Below are positions 22,401 through 33,276 of a stretch of DNA of 64,000 nt, in pieces. The notes beneath the pieces were generated by a model. The model searched no databases and was not told the origin of the DNA. It saw only the letters and a list, made by a program, of their open reading frames with translations. This DNA is from Rhyacophila brunnea (Eukaryota; Arthropoda; Insecta; Trichoptera; Rhyacophilidae). The position numbers were made by a program, and so were the translations under genes. How positions within the stretch are numbered: the stretch's first letter is position 1; each line of letters opens with the position of its first letter. Location of the stretch: contig JAGYXB010001583.1 of NCBI GenBank assembly GCA_022495005.1, forward strand, positions 1 to 64,000, in the 5' to 3' direction.

Positions 22401-25400
22401 TTGCTATCAGAGGTTTTATCTATCTACATATTTCATATATACTACGTGTACTTTATCATTCTAATGCAACACTTTTAGAAGTGGTGAAGGGTGGAGGTAT
22501 GCTGTTAGGATTCACCATAAATAGTGCACACTAAACTTCAGTCAGCCATACGTATTCGAGAAGACTGACACATGGTGTTAGTTCGTTTTTAAAATTCAGT
22601 TAAACCCTGCGAAACCAAGCCAAAATTATAGGTAGTCAAAAAATACTCGTCTATCTTTAAAATGACTAAAATTGTGCAATTAAATCATACATAGCGCTAG
22701 ATATTTTATAGATAGAATAATGTTTTTTATCTATATATTATAGTTTGATTTAGGTAGGGCTTAATAAATTTGAAAAAATGAACTAACAATGTTTGTGTAA
22801 TAATATGTATTCTTAATCCAACGAAAACAAAAAAATATGAATGAAAAAGTGTGTACAATTTTGTCGTATCGCCCTAAATATACCAAAACTATGATGGTTT
22901 GGTTCAGGCAGGGTTTAAATAATTTTTAAAAATAGTCAATACCATCTGTAAATTATTGTAGTCTTAGTTCAATAAAAACAAATATGTATGACTAACAAAG
23001 TTTAATGTGCAATAATTATGGCGGATATTGACAGCCTACCTCTAGCTTTCGCTACTGACTTTAAGACATCATTACCGAGTCATTGGTGATCTAACCTGAG
23101 ATACAAAGTCGATAATAATGAATCTTTATAAATCTTATTTAAATTTATACATTCATTATAGAAATAATCACCAAAGTAATGCCTAAATTTTGGTGAATTT
23201 AATTATTGGTTGTGTTCATTGATATACTACTGGATGAATCATATGCTTCTTAAAATGACGCCCGATTTTCAGCGACTCGGCCAGTGTTAAAACTTATTGT
23301 TTTAATATCAGCGGACTTAACTCGATATAAGCTCACTTAATATTTGTCTCGAAAACGACCTGGCAATAATTATGGGTAAGCCCGATCTAGCTTGCATCTT
23401 ACTCTAACTAATAGTCAGCGCATGACGACTTGCTCTGTCCGCTCAGACATGAATTTTTGGTAGCTTGCAAGCTTTGGGTTGCAGCACCCTTAGGGTCACT
23501 ATTCCAAGAACGCAAATTTAGTTTTACAGCCAGGGCAATACGGGTGAAATTCGGGAATCCATGTTAACGGTCTTGACGCATTATACCTACAAGGAAATAT
23601 TATAAGACGATATTCGTAATATCTTCTTTTGTGGTACATTCTTAAAATGACACTTGTATGGTAACTCCTCATTTAGTAGTATATCAATGGTTGTGTTTCT
23701 CTTTTTCTAGATTGCTAATACGGCAGGCCTCACTAAAATAAAGTCAGAACCTGAGTTTGAGTCAGACAACTGCGAAAAAGAATTCGATGACGAGAATCTA
23801 TTTAAATTTGAAATTCCCGTTGCCGGATGTTCATATTTTAAACCCAGTGAAAAAACTCAGGTATCATGGTTGTTTATTTAATTTCTTAGTTTTAATTATT
23901 CGAAGCATTTTGAAGGGTGACAGATAAAGGATGACAATATATAGAATGACACATTTTTTAGAGATTGAGTTTCATGGTGGGTAAAGCCGCGATGGCCACG
24001 CGGCCTAAGTTTCGGCCTATAGCGTCGTGGGTCCCAGGTTCGAATACTTAGTCTGGAAAATACACATAATGTTTTTCAATTTGTGTATGAGTCAGAGTAT
24101 GGACCATAAAGGTTGAGCAAGTGGCTAACATCCATTTCTTGTATAAACAAAAATCTGTTAATACAAACCTCCACTCTGTGGAAGCCCATATGATCCTATC
24201 GGCCATCGTCGGGAGTCCAAATTTGTGCTTATACAGTTGGCACTATCATATTTCAATCAGAAATAGATGACCTTATAGTATTGAGATTAAATTCATATCT
24301 AAATAACACACTTAAAAATACGTACCTTATAAAAACCGCCGGAAAGCAAGTGAATCTCATGTCTTATAAATTATATTTGTATACAATTCTATTAGGCTCT
24401 CAAGTCTATCCTATCAAATATCTGATGACAAAGTTCTTATCAAATTTAATAAAATTGGAACGAACAACGCATTATTTTTTTATCTCAATGCTATACGAGC
24501 ATATATTTCCTGAACGACAGTTCACGGTGAATTGTAATACGTATAATGTATACGTAACTTCAAAACTTTGGTAGATAGTAGATACATATTGTGCATGATA
24601 ACAGTTTAAAGATGTTTATTTAATTTTACAATACAATAGACGTTGATATTAAATTTGAAAAAAATCATTGGGCGCCACTGTGTATAAATTTCCTATTTCG
24701 ACCATTGGTGAAACGTGATTTCTATTACAGAATTCCTTTATACTGATGGGATTTTTTTTTAAGTTCAGAGTATTCTTACTAACATCTGCTTTGTTGTTGA
24801 TTGTCATTGTACTCCCAAGATGGCCGTGCGGCTTTAGCGTTAGCCTATAGCGTCGTGGGTTCCAGGTTCGAATCCTGGGTCTGGCAAGTAGAAGTTTTAT
24901 TGTTCAATTTTTGTATGAGTCAGAGTGTGGACCGAATAGGTTGAGCGAGTGGCTGACATCCATTTCTCGTAAAAACAAAATATGTTAAAACAAACCTCTG
25001 CTGGATGCCCATATTATCCTATTAGGATCGGACATGGTTGAAGAAGTCATTGTGTATTTACAGAATCCTGATAATAATCATACTATTACAAACAACAGTG
25101 GTATTGATTTATTGGAGAAAAACTGCAAAAGGGAACCTGTGGATGTAATAACATCATATTCAACAGAAGGATGTCAGATTAATTCTCATTGCAACACTAC
25201 CGATCAGGTATTTACACATGCATTGCATTATATTATAAAATGGACTTTATAGCGGCATGACTTCGAAAAGACACCCATAGATGGCGCGGTCCATTGACTG
25301 GCCATCGCAAACGCTATGTAGACAGATTAGGATTTAATTCTATGTTTAGCCGTGTGACTTCAAAGAAACCCATAGATGGTGCTGCCAATTGACTGGACAC

Positions 25401-27351
25401 CGCAAGCAATATGTAGTCGAATTAGTATTTAACTCTATGTTGACTCCGTAATTGATCTCTCACAGTCTTACAGCCAGTCAGCTTAGTCTGATTGGCTCTG
25501 ATCCTTCTGATCATACAGGTCCTCCATTTTGAAACTAAGCACCTTACACTATCGAGATTCGTTTCTAGTGTAGTTTCTAGTTTTTATATGTGATACCTAC
25601 CTGACCGGAACCAACCCTTTGGCAAGTTCATCTGGTTATTAATTGGTCGAGCGAGTCATCTTATCTTGTTAATCTATCTTCGTGTACCTTTTGAAGTATT
25701 CTCTGATATTGTTTGTTAATCTCTGTGAACTCGGAATAAATACTAACATTTAAAGTGTTTCTATTTTATAATTAAAACATACCATTGGCGACCAACGTGG
25801 GCCGACAATGTTTCTAAGTTATAAATAAATAAAACCATCCTATAACCTTCAATATACATAAAATTATGCAGTATTATTGAATAATCTTATAATTTATTTA
25901 GTTATTTCAATGTAATTTAATATAATACAAACACACTAATATTTTTGTAAATTTCTTCCCAGAAATATGTGAATGAACTAGCCACCAGTTCTTCCAAGAA
26001 ACTAAATAAATATGAAGATCCTATCACACGCTTTGAATCTGTAACCAGCAAAGTGCAAGAACGGGTGGGACTGAATTCAGTCATTACTTTGGATGAACCT
26101 GACATCAAACAGGAAGTTCAGATACTAAACTTGCCGAAGGAGGTTCGAATAGAATTGAAAAGAGTAATTCATTTTCCATGTAATTTTGTGTGCAGTGTTT
26201 GTTATGCAGTTTTCGAATCGCTTGATTTACTTAAATATCACAAAATTTCATGTTTCGTTTCTGTATATATTAAATCAGAAATAATTGAAACATCCGAAGA
26301 AAAAAATAACAGTGGATCTAACTCAGATAAAGGTTTAAAGCCTGATTTAATAAAAATACGTGAAGTAGCAGTTACTAGTAAGAAATCGTATCAATGCGAT
26401 GTTTGTTCATTTAAAACGTCACGGCTCGGTGATTTTAAGAGACATAAAACAACGCATACAGGTGAAAAACCATTTCAATGCGACTTATGCTCTTTCAAAT
26501 GTTCACGACTTGGACACCTTAAAACACACAAATTAACGCATACAGGTGAAAAACTATATGAGTGCGATGTTTGTTTACATAAATACACGACACCAGGGAA
26601 TCTCAAAACGCATAAAATTACACACACTGGTGTAAAACAGTTTAATTGCGATGTGTGTCCATACAAATGCACCGCGTTAAATAATTTAAATTCACACAAA
26701 TTGACACACACTGGTGAAAAACCATTTAAATGCAATTTATGCCCATTTAAATGCTCACAAGCGAGTCATCTCAAAACGCATAAAATGACACATACTGGTG
26801 AAAAACCTTACCAATGCAATGTTTGCTCTTTCAAATGCTCGCAGTCTAGTCATCTGAAAACGCATAAAATGAAACATACAGGAGAAAAACCATTTGAATG
26901 TGACGTTTGCGCTTTCAGATGCTCGCAACTTCGTCATCTTAGAACACATAAAATGTCACATACCGGCGAAAAACCATATCAATGCACTATTTGCAATATG
27001 AAATTTGTGCATCAGGGACATTTTAAAACTCATAAAATGATTCATACTGGCGAAAAACCATATCAATGTGATATTTGTTCATATAAAGGCAAGACAGCAG
27101 GGCATCTAAAAACACATAAAAAGACACACACTGGTGAAAAGCCACATCAATGTGATGTTTGTCCTTTTAAATGCTTGAGTCGTAGTAATCTTAAAATACA
27201 TAAACTGACGCATACCGGTGAAAAGCGTTATCAATGCGGTGTATGCCCATATAAATGCACGCATCCCACTCGTCTTAAAAGACACACGATGAAGCATATT
27301 GCCGAGAATCAAATGAATGTGACAGAAGTTCATTTTGAAGCTCAAATATAG
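19455..27351 (+). CDS. C2H2 zinc-finger protein, gene B (four coding exons)
   Basis: Exons 19455-19604, 23711-23860, 25064-25207 and 25963-27351, all phase 0, predict 610 residues. Leader exons carry DIKREPNG, KIKSEP and CKREP, and the large exon adds DIKQE and YIKSE, all [IC]KxE motifs of sumoylation type; exon 2 also has the VAGCSY block. The large exon begins with a lone finger in which the last histidine is cysteine (C-x2-C-x12-H-x3-C, about residues 223-245), followed by eleven tandem C2H2 fingers (about 291-598) with TGEKP linkers and a short tail. The role is inferred as a nuclear DNA-binding factor; targets are unknown. The start is the ATG of MDIKREP, paralogous to gene C. Introns of 4.1, 1.2 and 0.75 kb consist largely of transposons. 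The protein is 153 residues longer than gene A's, mostly extra fingers and linker. Confidence 0.88.
19788..20209 (+). mobile_element. Inverted-repeat MITE family K, copy 2
   Basis: Starts CTGTACACGTACATGGATTT and ends with its complement (AAATCTATGTACGTGTA). The body is the reverse complement of 3434-3890. It lies in gene B intron 1. Confidence 0.75.
20486..20897. mobile_element. Inverted-repeat MITE related to family K
   Basis: The ends are inverted: TGACATTGAGCTACTTTACA on the left against GTAAAGTAGTTCAATGTCA on the right. The middle has AGTGGCGACCTCCCGGTAAA, resembling the middle of family K, so the two share ancestry. Non-coding. Confidence 0.65.
21134..21529 (+). other. Open frame of unknown origin in gene B intron 1
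   Basis: An 81-codon open frame at 21281-21526 has polar composition (WRRKRRTLYRYATHDND). I do not recognise it. It abuts a LINE fragment and may be part of a transposon; there is no evidence that it is a gene. Confidence 0.2.
21530..22190 (+). pseudogene. Jockey-like LINE 3' fragment
   Basis: Frames read FIVWAPHQL, RVQKKFLNFLSLRLYGYY, PTDFLLGMLTY and, after a shift, FILPRYRTNLP and VDIFHLRENEFRWTLF. This is the C-terminal part of the same LINE group as 11866-12350 and 40165-40984. It is 5'-truncated, with an A-rich end after AACATAAATT, and lies in gene B intron 1. Confidence 0.7.
22479..23057. mobile_element. hAT family 1 MITE, copy 1
   Basis: The ends correspond to CAGTGGCGAAGGGTGGAGGT and its inverted copy. 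Flanks are ACTTTTAG (22471-22478) and ACTTTAAG (23058-23065), an 8-bp target duplication with one mismatch. Inside, AGTGCACACTAAACTT and its complement lie near the ends. Other copies are at 31967, 37637 and 58969. Confidence 0.8.
23991..24204 (+). mobile_element. tRNA-derived SINE family T (copy 3)
   Basis: Begins GATGGCCACGCGG, has B-box-like GGTTCGAATAC, then TTTGTGTATGAGTCAGAGTA, CCTCCACTCTGTGGA and CATATGATCCTATC. It lies in gene B intron 2. Confidence 0.8.
24819..25036 (+). mobile_element. tRNA-derived SINE family T (copy 4)
   Basis: The best-preserved head: GATGGCCGTGCGGCTTTAGC with T-arm CCAGGTTCGAATCCTGG (perfect 5-bp stem, 7-base loop), and the 3' end ATTAGGATCGGACATGGTTG. It ends about 28 bases before gene B exon 3 (25064). 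Confidence 0.82.
25250..25850 (+). mobile_element. Solo LTR (Gypsy-like) in gene B intron 3
   Basis: Paralogue of 5757-6580. It ends with CATTGGCGACCAACGTGGGC, the junction of LTR and tRNA primer-binding site common in Gypsy-group elements. At its 5' side two ~95-base units lie in tandem (25252-25350 and 25351-25441; shared CCCATAGATGG and TTGACTGG). No internal retroviral-type genes are present. Confidence 0.55.
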
Positions 27352-27372
27352 GTAGTCTCGTTCACCTTAACA

Positions 27373-27490
27373 TTGCCTCACGCAAGAGGAATATATCAAC
27401 ACCCGAAGCAATTTGGTTGAACATAGTTATCGCCCTCCCAATTGACATAACTAGTGGCAGGTTTGTTCTGCACCTTGGGAGAATAAACAA
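27373..27490 (-). pseudogene. Jockey-like LINE 3' scrap
   Basis: The minus strand reads FILPRCRTNLPLVM, IGRAITMFNQIASGVDIF, the same C-terminal block as 11866-12350. It begins about 20 bases after the gene B stop, so it may lie in the gene B 3' untranslated region. Confidence 0.65.
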
Positions 27491-27622
27491 CATATTTAAA
27501 TTATGTTTGCTAATATAAATGCTCGCTACGAGGTCATTCAAAAAAACTATTAGATATGACATTATATGACTCTCACAATCAGAAACACATGAATTATTTT
27601 GGAAGCTGCTATGGTATAATAT

Positions 27623-27946
27623 TAACCTTTTTCACTGCCAGCCAATTTTTACTAGGTGGACACTTACACTAGGCAATCTATTTTTGGAATAAAATAAATC
27701 CTTTAAAAAACATGAAATAGAAACAGAGTGATAAACATTTTGTAAAAATTTACCAAATCAACATGTTTCTCGAGTTTATCTTGCACATTTTACCACTAAA
27801 ATGGTAAATATTGTTTAAAAATATACACAGATATTTTATTCAGAAGTTATGACGTTTACGAGAACGCACAAGTTAACTCGTCCATGGCTTTACGTGACAT
27901 ACATGCTTTGACTAGTTATCTCGGCTCTGGCAGTGATCGGGAAATA
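27623..27946. mobile_element. Possible piggyBac-like MITE
   Basis: TTAA is followed by CCTTTTTCACTGCCAGCC, and the other end reads GGCTCTGGCAGTG. TTAA plus CACTGCCAG inverted ends suits piggyBac-like elements, but the right TTAA is not evident. Tentative. Confidence 0.35.
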
Positions 27947-28289
27947 TTGTAAGTGTTGACTTTTTTTTACGGGGGACATAAAAAACTCTAATCATTAGAG
28001 TCTAATGTATTGAGCTTTTAATTAATAATACATATATTATAGGCCATTTAGATATATTACGAGATTCACGAATCAAGCTGGTATGGAGCTAATCTAGGAG
28101 CATTAAAATAGTGAGTAAGTGACTACCTACTGTGCCTAAAACGAAAGATATTTAATAAATATATTATGCAACCTTTAATGTAAGAGAAATGTAAAAACTA
28201 TGAGTAGCGAAATTTGGCTTGGAGAGATGCACGTTGAGCATAACGCGGAAAGACTATAATATAAACGAATAGATGAAGTATGCATCGTG

Positions 28290-28440
28290 ATTGAGGTTGC
28301 CAAACTGATAGAATGGTAAAGGGCTTGGCGAATGGACAACCGCTGGACAAATGCAGCCATACAGTGGTAACCAATAAACGATAATAGGGATAACCGAAAT
28401 ACGCTGGATCGATGAATTCATAAAATTTAAAGGCTTAAGA
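28290..28440 (+). pseudogene. LINE C-terminal scrap
   Basis: Degenerate plus-strand text (GEWTTAGQ, with RWIDEFIKF-like ending) is collinear with the better copy at 38830-39040. It has many stops. Confidence 0.45.
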
Positions 28441-28446
28441 CGGTAC

Positions 28447-28745
28447 TTCAGTGAAACGGCAAATAATTTTCAACTATAGGTGCGACGAAATTTCGTACTG
28501 GCTGGCAATCGGAGAGTGAAAGATTGAGTGAACACGTAATTTTTTTTTGTGATGGCGACGGGAAAATTAATTCTTAAATCGTGTAAAGATGACTAAAAAA
28601 CGTTACCCATTTACTTGAAAAAGAAAACATGTCAATGAATATATTATTATTATTAGTAATAGAATAATAAACATAACATTAAATGGATGCATGTTGACTT
28701 TTTATGCCAAATTATGATTTGTTTTGCACGCGTCATTTGCACAAT
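28447..28745 (+). repeat. Repeat family S, copy 2
   Basis: Matches 5967-6260 over about 290 bases (starts CAGTGAAACGGCAAATAATT, ends near GCGTCATTTGCAC). It allows the boundaries of the insertion in the LTR at 5757-6580 to be inferred. Confidence 0.7.
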
Positions 28746-28929
28746 CTTCGCGTCTCGTAGTCACGATCGTTTTAGAGTATTTTAGATCGTGCCAAAGCCT
28801 TAATAGAAAGTTATCCAAGTTACGGTACGAATTTGTTTATCACACGCTATACAGTCAGTGTTGCATGAGGTGTATGGCATGTGGTCCTATCCTTTTGTAC
28901 CGCATGTTTTCCAAATTGAAATTTATCAA

Positions 28930-29220
28930 TAATTACGCCCACAAAAAGTCAGTTATTATGTGCCTATAGCGGACTCCAGCCCAAAAAAACGCACCAATCG
29001 GTAATTTTCGTAACATGTGACGGTCTCTCTTGAATCTCCTGTGGGTTTAATTTGCGCCAAATAAGACAGTTTTGTTAATGTGCTTAATCCCTGAAGATAA
29101 TTTTCCTTGAAAAATCAGCATCGGTTGCCTGCTCTACGAAGATCCAATCGGCGAAGCTGCCCGTGGTCCATTGGTTTTGAACTTGCGTCAAAACTTGCAT
29201 CATACAGAATCTTGTACGAG
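28930..29220 (-). pseudogene. Tc1/mariner-type transposase remnant
   Basis: Broken minus-strand frames read SFADWIFVEQATDADFSRKI then IFRD, followed after shifts by NC-IWRKLNPQEI and HVTKITDWCVFLG. The layout resembles the DDE/D core of IS630/Tc1/mariner-type transposases (the block usually ending in IFSDEAHF, then VTVWC). The second acidic position is disrupted. It is short, with several stops. Confidence 0.45.
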
Positions 29221-29229
29221 AGGCCAAGT

Positions 29230-30655
29230 TGCTACGATCTTGTTATCTAAATTTATGGCAATTCTGCCACACTTTCGCGTATAGCAGCGAAGTTTTTGCT
29301 TGAATGGACTGGATGTATTTGTACTATTTGAAATACTATTAGTCTTCAATTTTTTAATCAGCTTGCAAATACAGCCTTCTGTTGATCGATGATCTCTACC
29401 GAATTCTGACTTTAATTTTTGCTATATGACCATCGAATTTTATGTGTTGTGCTGTGCAGAACCGAACAATTACTGTGTTGATGATTGAAAATATGCGCAA
29501 AATATTTGAGAAGTAACAAATGACAAGGCCGTGAGATTCGTACCACGAGTTGAATATCTCATTATTGATATTGTCGGATATTGATAGACTTGTTTTCTGT
29601 TGTTTTATTACAAGAGTAATTTTTGTGAGTGTTGGGAATTGTGGATTGTTTTGAGGATCGTAAATAAGCAACGTAGTTTTAATATACGATTAACTTTATT
29701 TATATTAAACTGCATGAATATTATTTTACATAAAGATCACATTTTATATGCACGTGTTACAAATAACCGATGAGAACCAAATACTATCACGCCACACACA
29801 CAGGTGCGGCGTAAGAGGGAGAAGAAGAATCTGTCTCCCTCTTAAAAACAATAGTCGGTATCTAGCAGAGTCGCGCATCGAGCGCTAGATGTCGACATGT
29901 AGTTCTTTAATATATTATATTATTCTATTAGACGGCTATATCCCAACAGTGAGATCATTGATGATTCTCAGGAGGTGCTGGTAATCGCTCGACCTCTCAA
30001 GGTGTTGTATCGGCTGCAGGTCGTTCAGATTTAGGTTAGACTAGGTTATGTATCCACACACGGTTGCAATACAAAAAAATTAACATATTATATGCTTTCC
30101 TTAGAAACATATTATGAATTTAAAAAAATTGATAGATTCTGTAAACTTATGACCTTAGGTTAATTTGTTAAAACACAACAGACGATCGAGTGAGATTGCT
30201 TGGAGATGGTGGGTTTGATGTATTAAAAAACTGCATTTCTTCTCTGTTCTGGCAGAACACACTAACTGGAGAATACTAGTTTTGAGTAATTTGACATTGA
30301 AGTTGTTAAAATGTTTGAAATGGTGTAGCATGTGAGTTTATTAAGTAATCGTAAAAAGGATGACTTTTAAATAAAGACTGTTTATTTATTAAGAAGGTTT
30401 ACAGACGGTAAAGTTTGAAATAAGGAACATTTTGGTATAACTAACTCAATATGTCATTTTTTCGAATTAGTGTCTTCTGCCAGAACAGTGACGATTTAGC
30501 AGGTAGAAACAATTTTATTCTTTAAATCAAGTAAATTACATTTGGGTATAATTAATTATATGACGCTATAGAAAGGGTAACCAGGACATTGCCGCCCGGT
30601 TACTAATATTATTCGAATACATTTTGTTTAAACACAAGTTTACGTTATGGGTTGA
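29230..30655. other. No recognisable gene
   Basis: AT-rich DNA. I see no exon, structured RNA or repeat matched elsewhere in the window. The short open frames lack any recognisable domain. Confidence 0.4.
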
Positions 30656-30659
30656 TAAT

Positions 30660-31893
30660 AAATAATTACAAGATAAAAAGAACTTTTTATATACCACGTT
30701 TTTAAATTTTCTGTTGAATCATATAAACTATATATTCATCTTCTTGGTCGTGCACTCATGGATGAGGATCGTGACCACATTTAAATTTCGCCATCCTTTG
30801 AGCGACCGCGACCATCCTTCTCGATCTTCCGCTTCTCTCAGGGCAGAATGGATGGTGCCCCCAGTCAGCTCTTTCGCTTAGTCGCTCCATCGCGCAGACG
30901 CTCTTCCTCTGCTTCGCCTTCCCTGGAGGCTACCCAAAACTACCAGTCTCTCCAGGTTGTCCGGTCCGCGCCTGACAATATGTCCAAAAAACTGCAGAAT
31001 TCTTCTCAGACATATCGTCGAGAGCAGTTCCTTTATCTTCAGTCTCTGGATTATTGACTGGTTCGTCCTGTGCTCTGTCCAAGAAATGCGAAGCATTCGG
31101 CGCCAACACCATATCTCAAAGGCATCAATTGCCTTCCGTTCTCTTGCCTTCAGGGTCCACGACTCGACTCCGTATAGAAATATCGAGAACACTAATGTTT
31201 GCACAAGCATCATTTTTGTGGCAATCGAAATTCCCCGATCGTTAATTATCCGATCCGAAAAATCCTATTAATAATTTAGGACAAATAAGGCAATTGTCAA
31301 CAAATCTTTTTTTTTTGCTATTTTGCAACAAACAAACAAAATAGAATACTGAAATGTCATTTTGATTTCCATAGTAACGCACGTATATATTAATAATTTA
31401 GTTGCAGGACCACCTTCTTAGCAACCAATAATAGTGGATTGGATTACAGATTTCTTCGGAAATAACTTTTCATACAAAACAGAATTAACTGAAAATGAAT
31501 TCAATTCTACTTAAAGATAGCTAAAAGTATTATAATAATGCATTGGCACAGTGTTCTGATATATTCTAAAAGTTTCAAATGTCTATCTAGTCGGAAAGTT
31601 AGTTAAAAATCGATTGCAAGATTTGTACTGGATAAACAACCACCGGACAAACAAGAATACGAGCTAAGAAAAACGTGGTAAAATGAATTATTATCAATGT
31701 CAAAATAAATATTCCGTGGAGGGTCTACCACACTGAGTGATTTTAGGCCCTCTACTATAAAAAATGAACAATCTAATTTAAATTAATTTTCCAAATAAAA
31801 CAATGCATTTAAACAATTTTTAATTATTGTTACGAGTATCTCTGTTAATTGCAAAATATTTTATAGGTACATACAGGGTTCGAAATGGACCGT
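30660..31893 (+). repeat. Repeat family V, copy 1, split by a LINE
   Basis: 30660-30735 and 31266-31893 are collinear with the uninterrupted copy at 56110-56818 (landmarks GAACTTTTTATATACCACG, GACAAATAAGGCAATTGTCA, GTAACGCACGTATATATTAA, CAGGGTTCGAAATGGACCG). The two are roughly 90% alike. No coding frame; class unknown. Confidence 0.75.
30736..31265 (-). pseudogene. RTE-like LINE 3' end inserted in repeat V
   Basis: Minus-strand frame 31213-30878 reads TLVFSIFLYGVESWTLKARE, FEIWCWRRMLRISWTEHRTN, RRILQFFGHIVRRG and GRRSRGRASARWSD, the typical C-terminus of insect RTE/BovB-group elements. It is 5'-truncated, and its frame is open for 111 codons, so it is fairly young. A diverged copy lies at 9840-11340. 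Confidence 0.8.
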
Positions 31894-31966
31894 ATTCACG
31901 CCCGATCTCTCATCGAATGACCTTTTTCAAAGTCCTCACTGCATATACTTTATACTAGCAATCTAG

Positions 31967-32554
31967 CAGTGGCGAAGGGTGGAGGTAGGCTGTTAATATG
32001 CGACACCAATAGTGCACACTAGACTTTATCAGTCATGTTTATTTGTTTTCATTGAACGAAGACTACAATATTTAAATACTATTTGTTATTTTTTTGAATT
32101 CAATCAAACCCTGCCTAATCTAAGCCATTGTACGCAATAGTCAAAAAATATTCGTTTATCTATAAAATACTTAAAATTATGCAAATAAACCATACATAAC
32201 TTTGAATATTTTAGAGATTTAATGGTGATGATAATGGAGAGATTAAGTTAGACAGGGCTTAATGAATTTAAAAAATGAACCAACATGCGTAATATTATAA
32301 TATATTCTTAATCCAACGAAAAAAAATAAGTATGAATGAAAAAGTTTGCACAATTTTGTCGTATCGCCCAAAATATACCAAAACTATTATGGTTTGGCTT
32401 AGGTAGAGTTTAATTGATTTTTTAAAACTAACTAACACCATCTGTAAATAATTGAAGTCTTAGTTCAATAAAAACAAATACGAATTAGAGACAAAGTTTA
32501 ATGTGCACTATTTAATGTCGCTTCTTAACAGCTTACCTCCACCCTTCGTCACTG
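31967..32554. mobile_element. hAT family 1 MITE, copy 2 (perfect target duplication)
   Basis: CAGTGGCGAAGGGTGGAGGT at the left, inverted at the right (CCACCCTTCGTCACTG). CAATCTAG flanks both sides (31959-31966 and 32555-32562). The terminal inverted repeats extend about 90 bases. Non-coding, 588 bp. This copy defines the family as hAT-type. Confidence 0.88.
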
Positions 32555-32939
32555 CAATCTAGTGACCGGCCAGCTGACGGTTTTATAGATATATTTTTAA
32601 ACTATGTCCCGAAAGGACAGGAATTTTGAATAAATAAAATATTTTTTTCTTTAGGTTAATTAACCTATTATTTATCGAGACCGTACTATCACAGTGGTAG
32701 CAATGTCTATGGTTTTATGATTATCAAATATATTTTTTTTATAAACACATATTTGTTTATTTTATTCAATCTTAAGCGCTTATTTTAAACCCCATCACAA
32801 ACCAATAGTTTGCATCAAATATTAAATATAATATAAAAATAACAATCTTCTTTATTTATACTCTTATAAACGCAACAATGTTTAATTACAGACCTAGCCA
32901 TTTTGTTTTTCAATTATTGCATTAATCTGAGACACCCAC

Positions 32940-33170
32940 GATGGTCGCGCGGCTTAAGCGTCGGCCTATAGCGTTGTGGGTCCCAGGTTGTAATCCTGGG
33001 TCTGGCAAGTACACAATATATTCTTTTTCAATTTGTGTATGAGTCAGAGAATGGACCATATAGGTAAGCAATTGGCTGATATCCATATCACGTAAAAACA
33101 AAATCATAATAAAAACCTCCACTCTGTGGATGCCCATATTATGATCCTATTAGGATCGGACATGATCGAA
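32940..33170 (+). mobile_element. tRNA-derived SINE family T (copy 5)
   Basis: GATGGTCGCGCGGCTTAAGC head, CCCAGGTTGTAATCCTGGG T-arm with a mutated B-box, and a full 3' part ending ATTAGGATCGGACATGATCG. Confidence 0.82.
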
Positions 33171-33276
33171 AGAAGAAATGAATAGAATCACACAATCCCC
33201 TACCATTTTCAGCCTTCCAATTATGTTGTGATTATGCTAGAGCCTAGAATGCCATCTTTTGGAATGTTAGTACAGA

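Noticed and set aside
24281..24574. 97-codon frame in gene B intron 2
   Set aside because: No ATG start, no domain, and not flanked by splice sites like the true leader exons.
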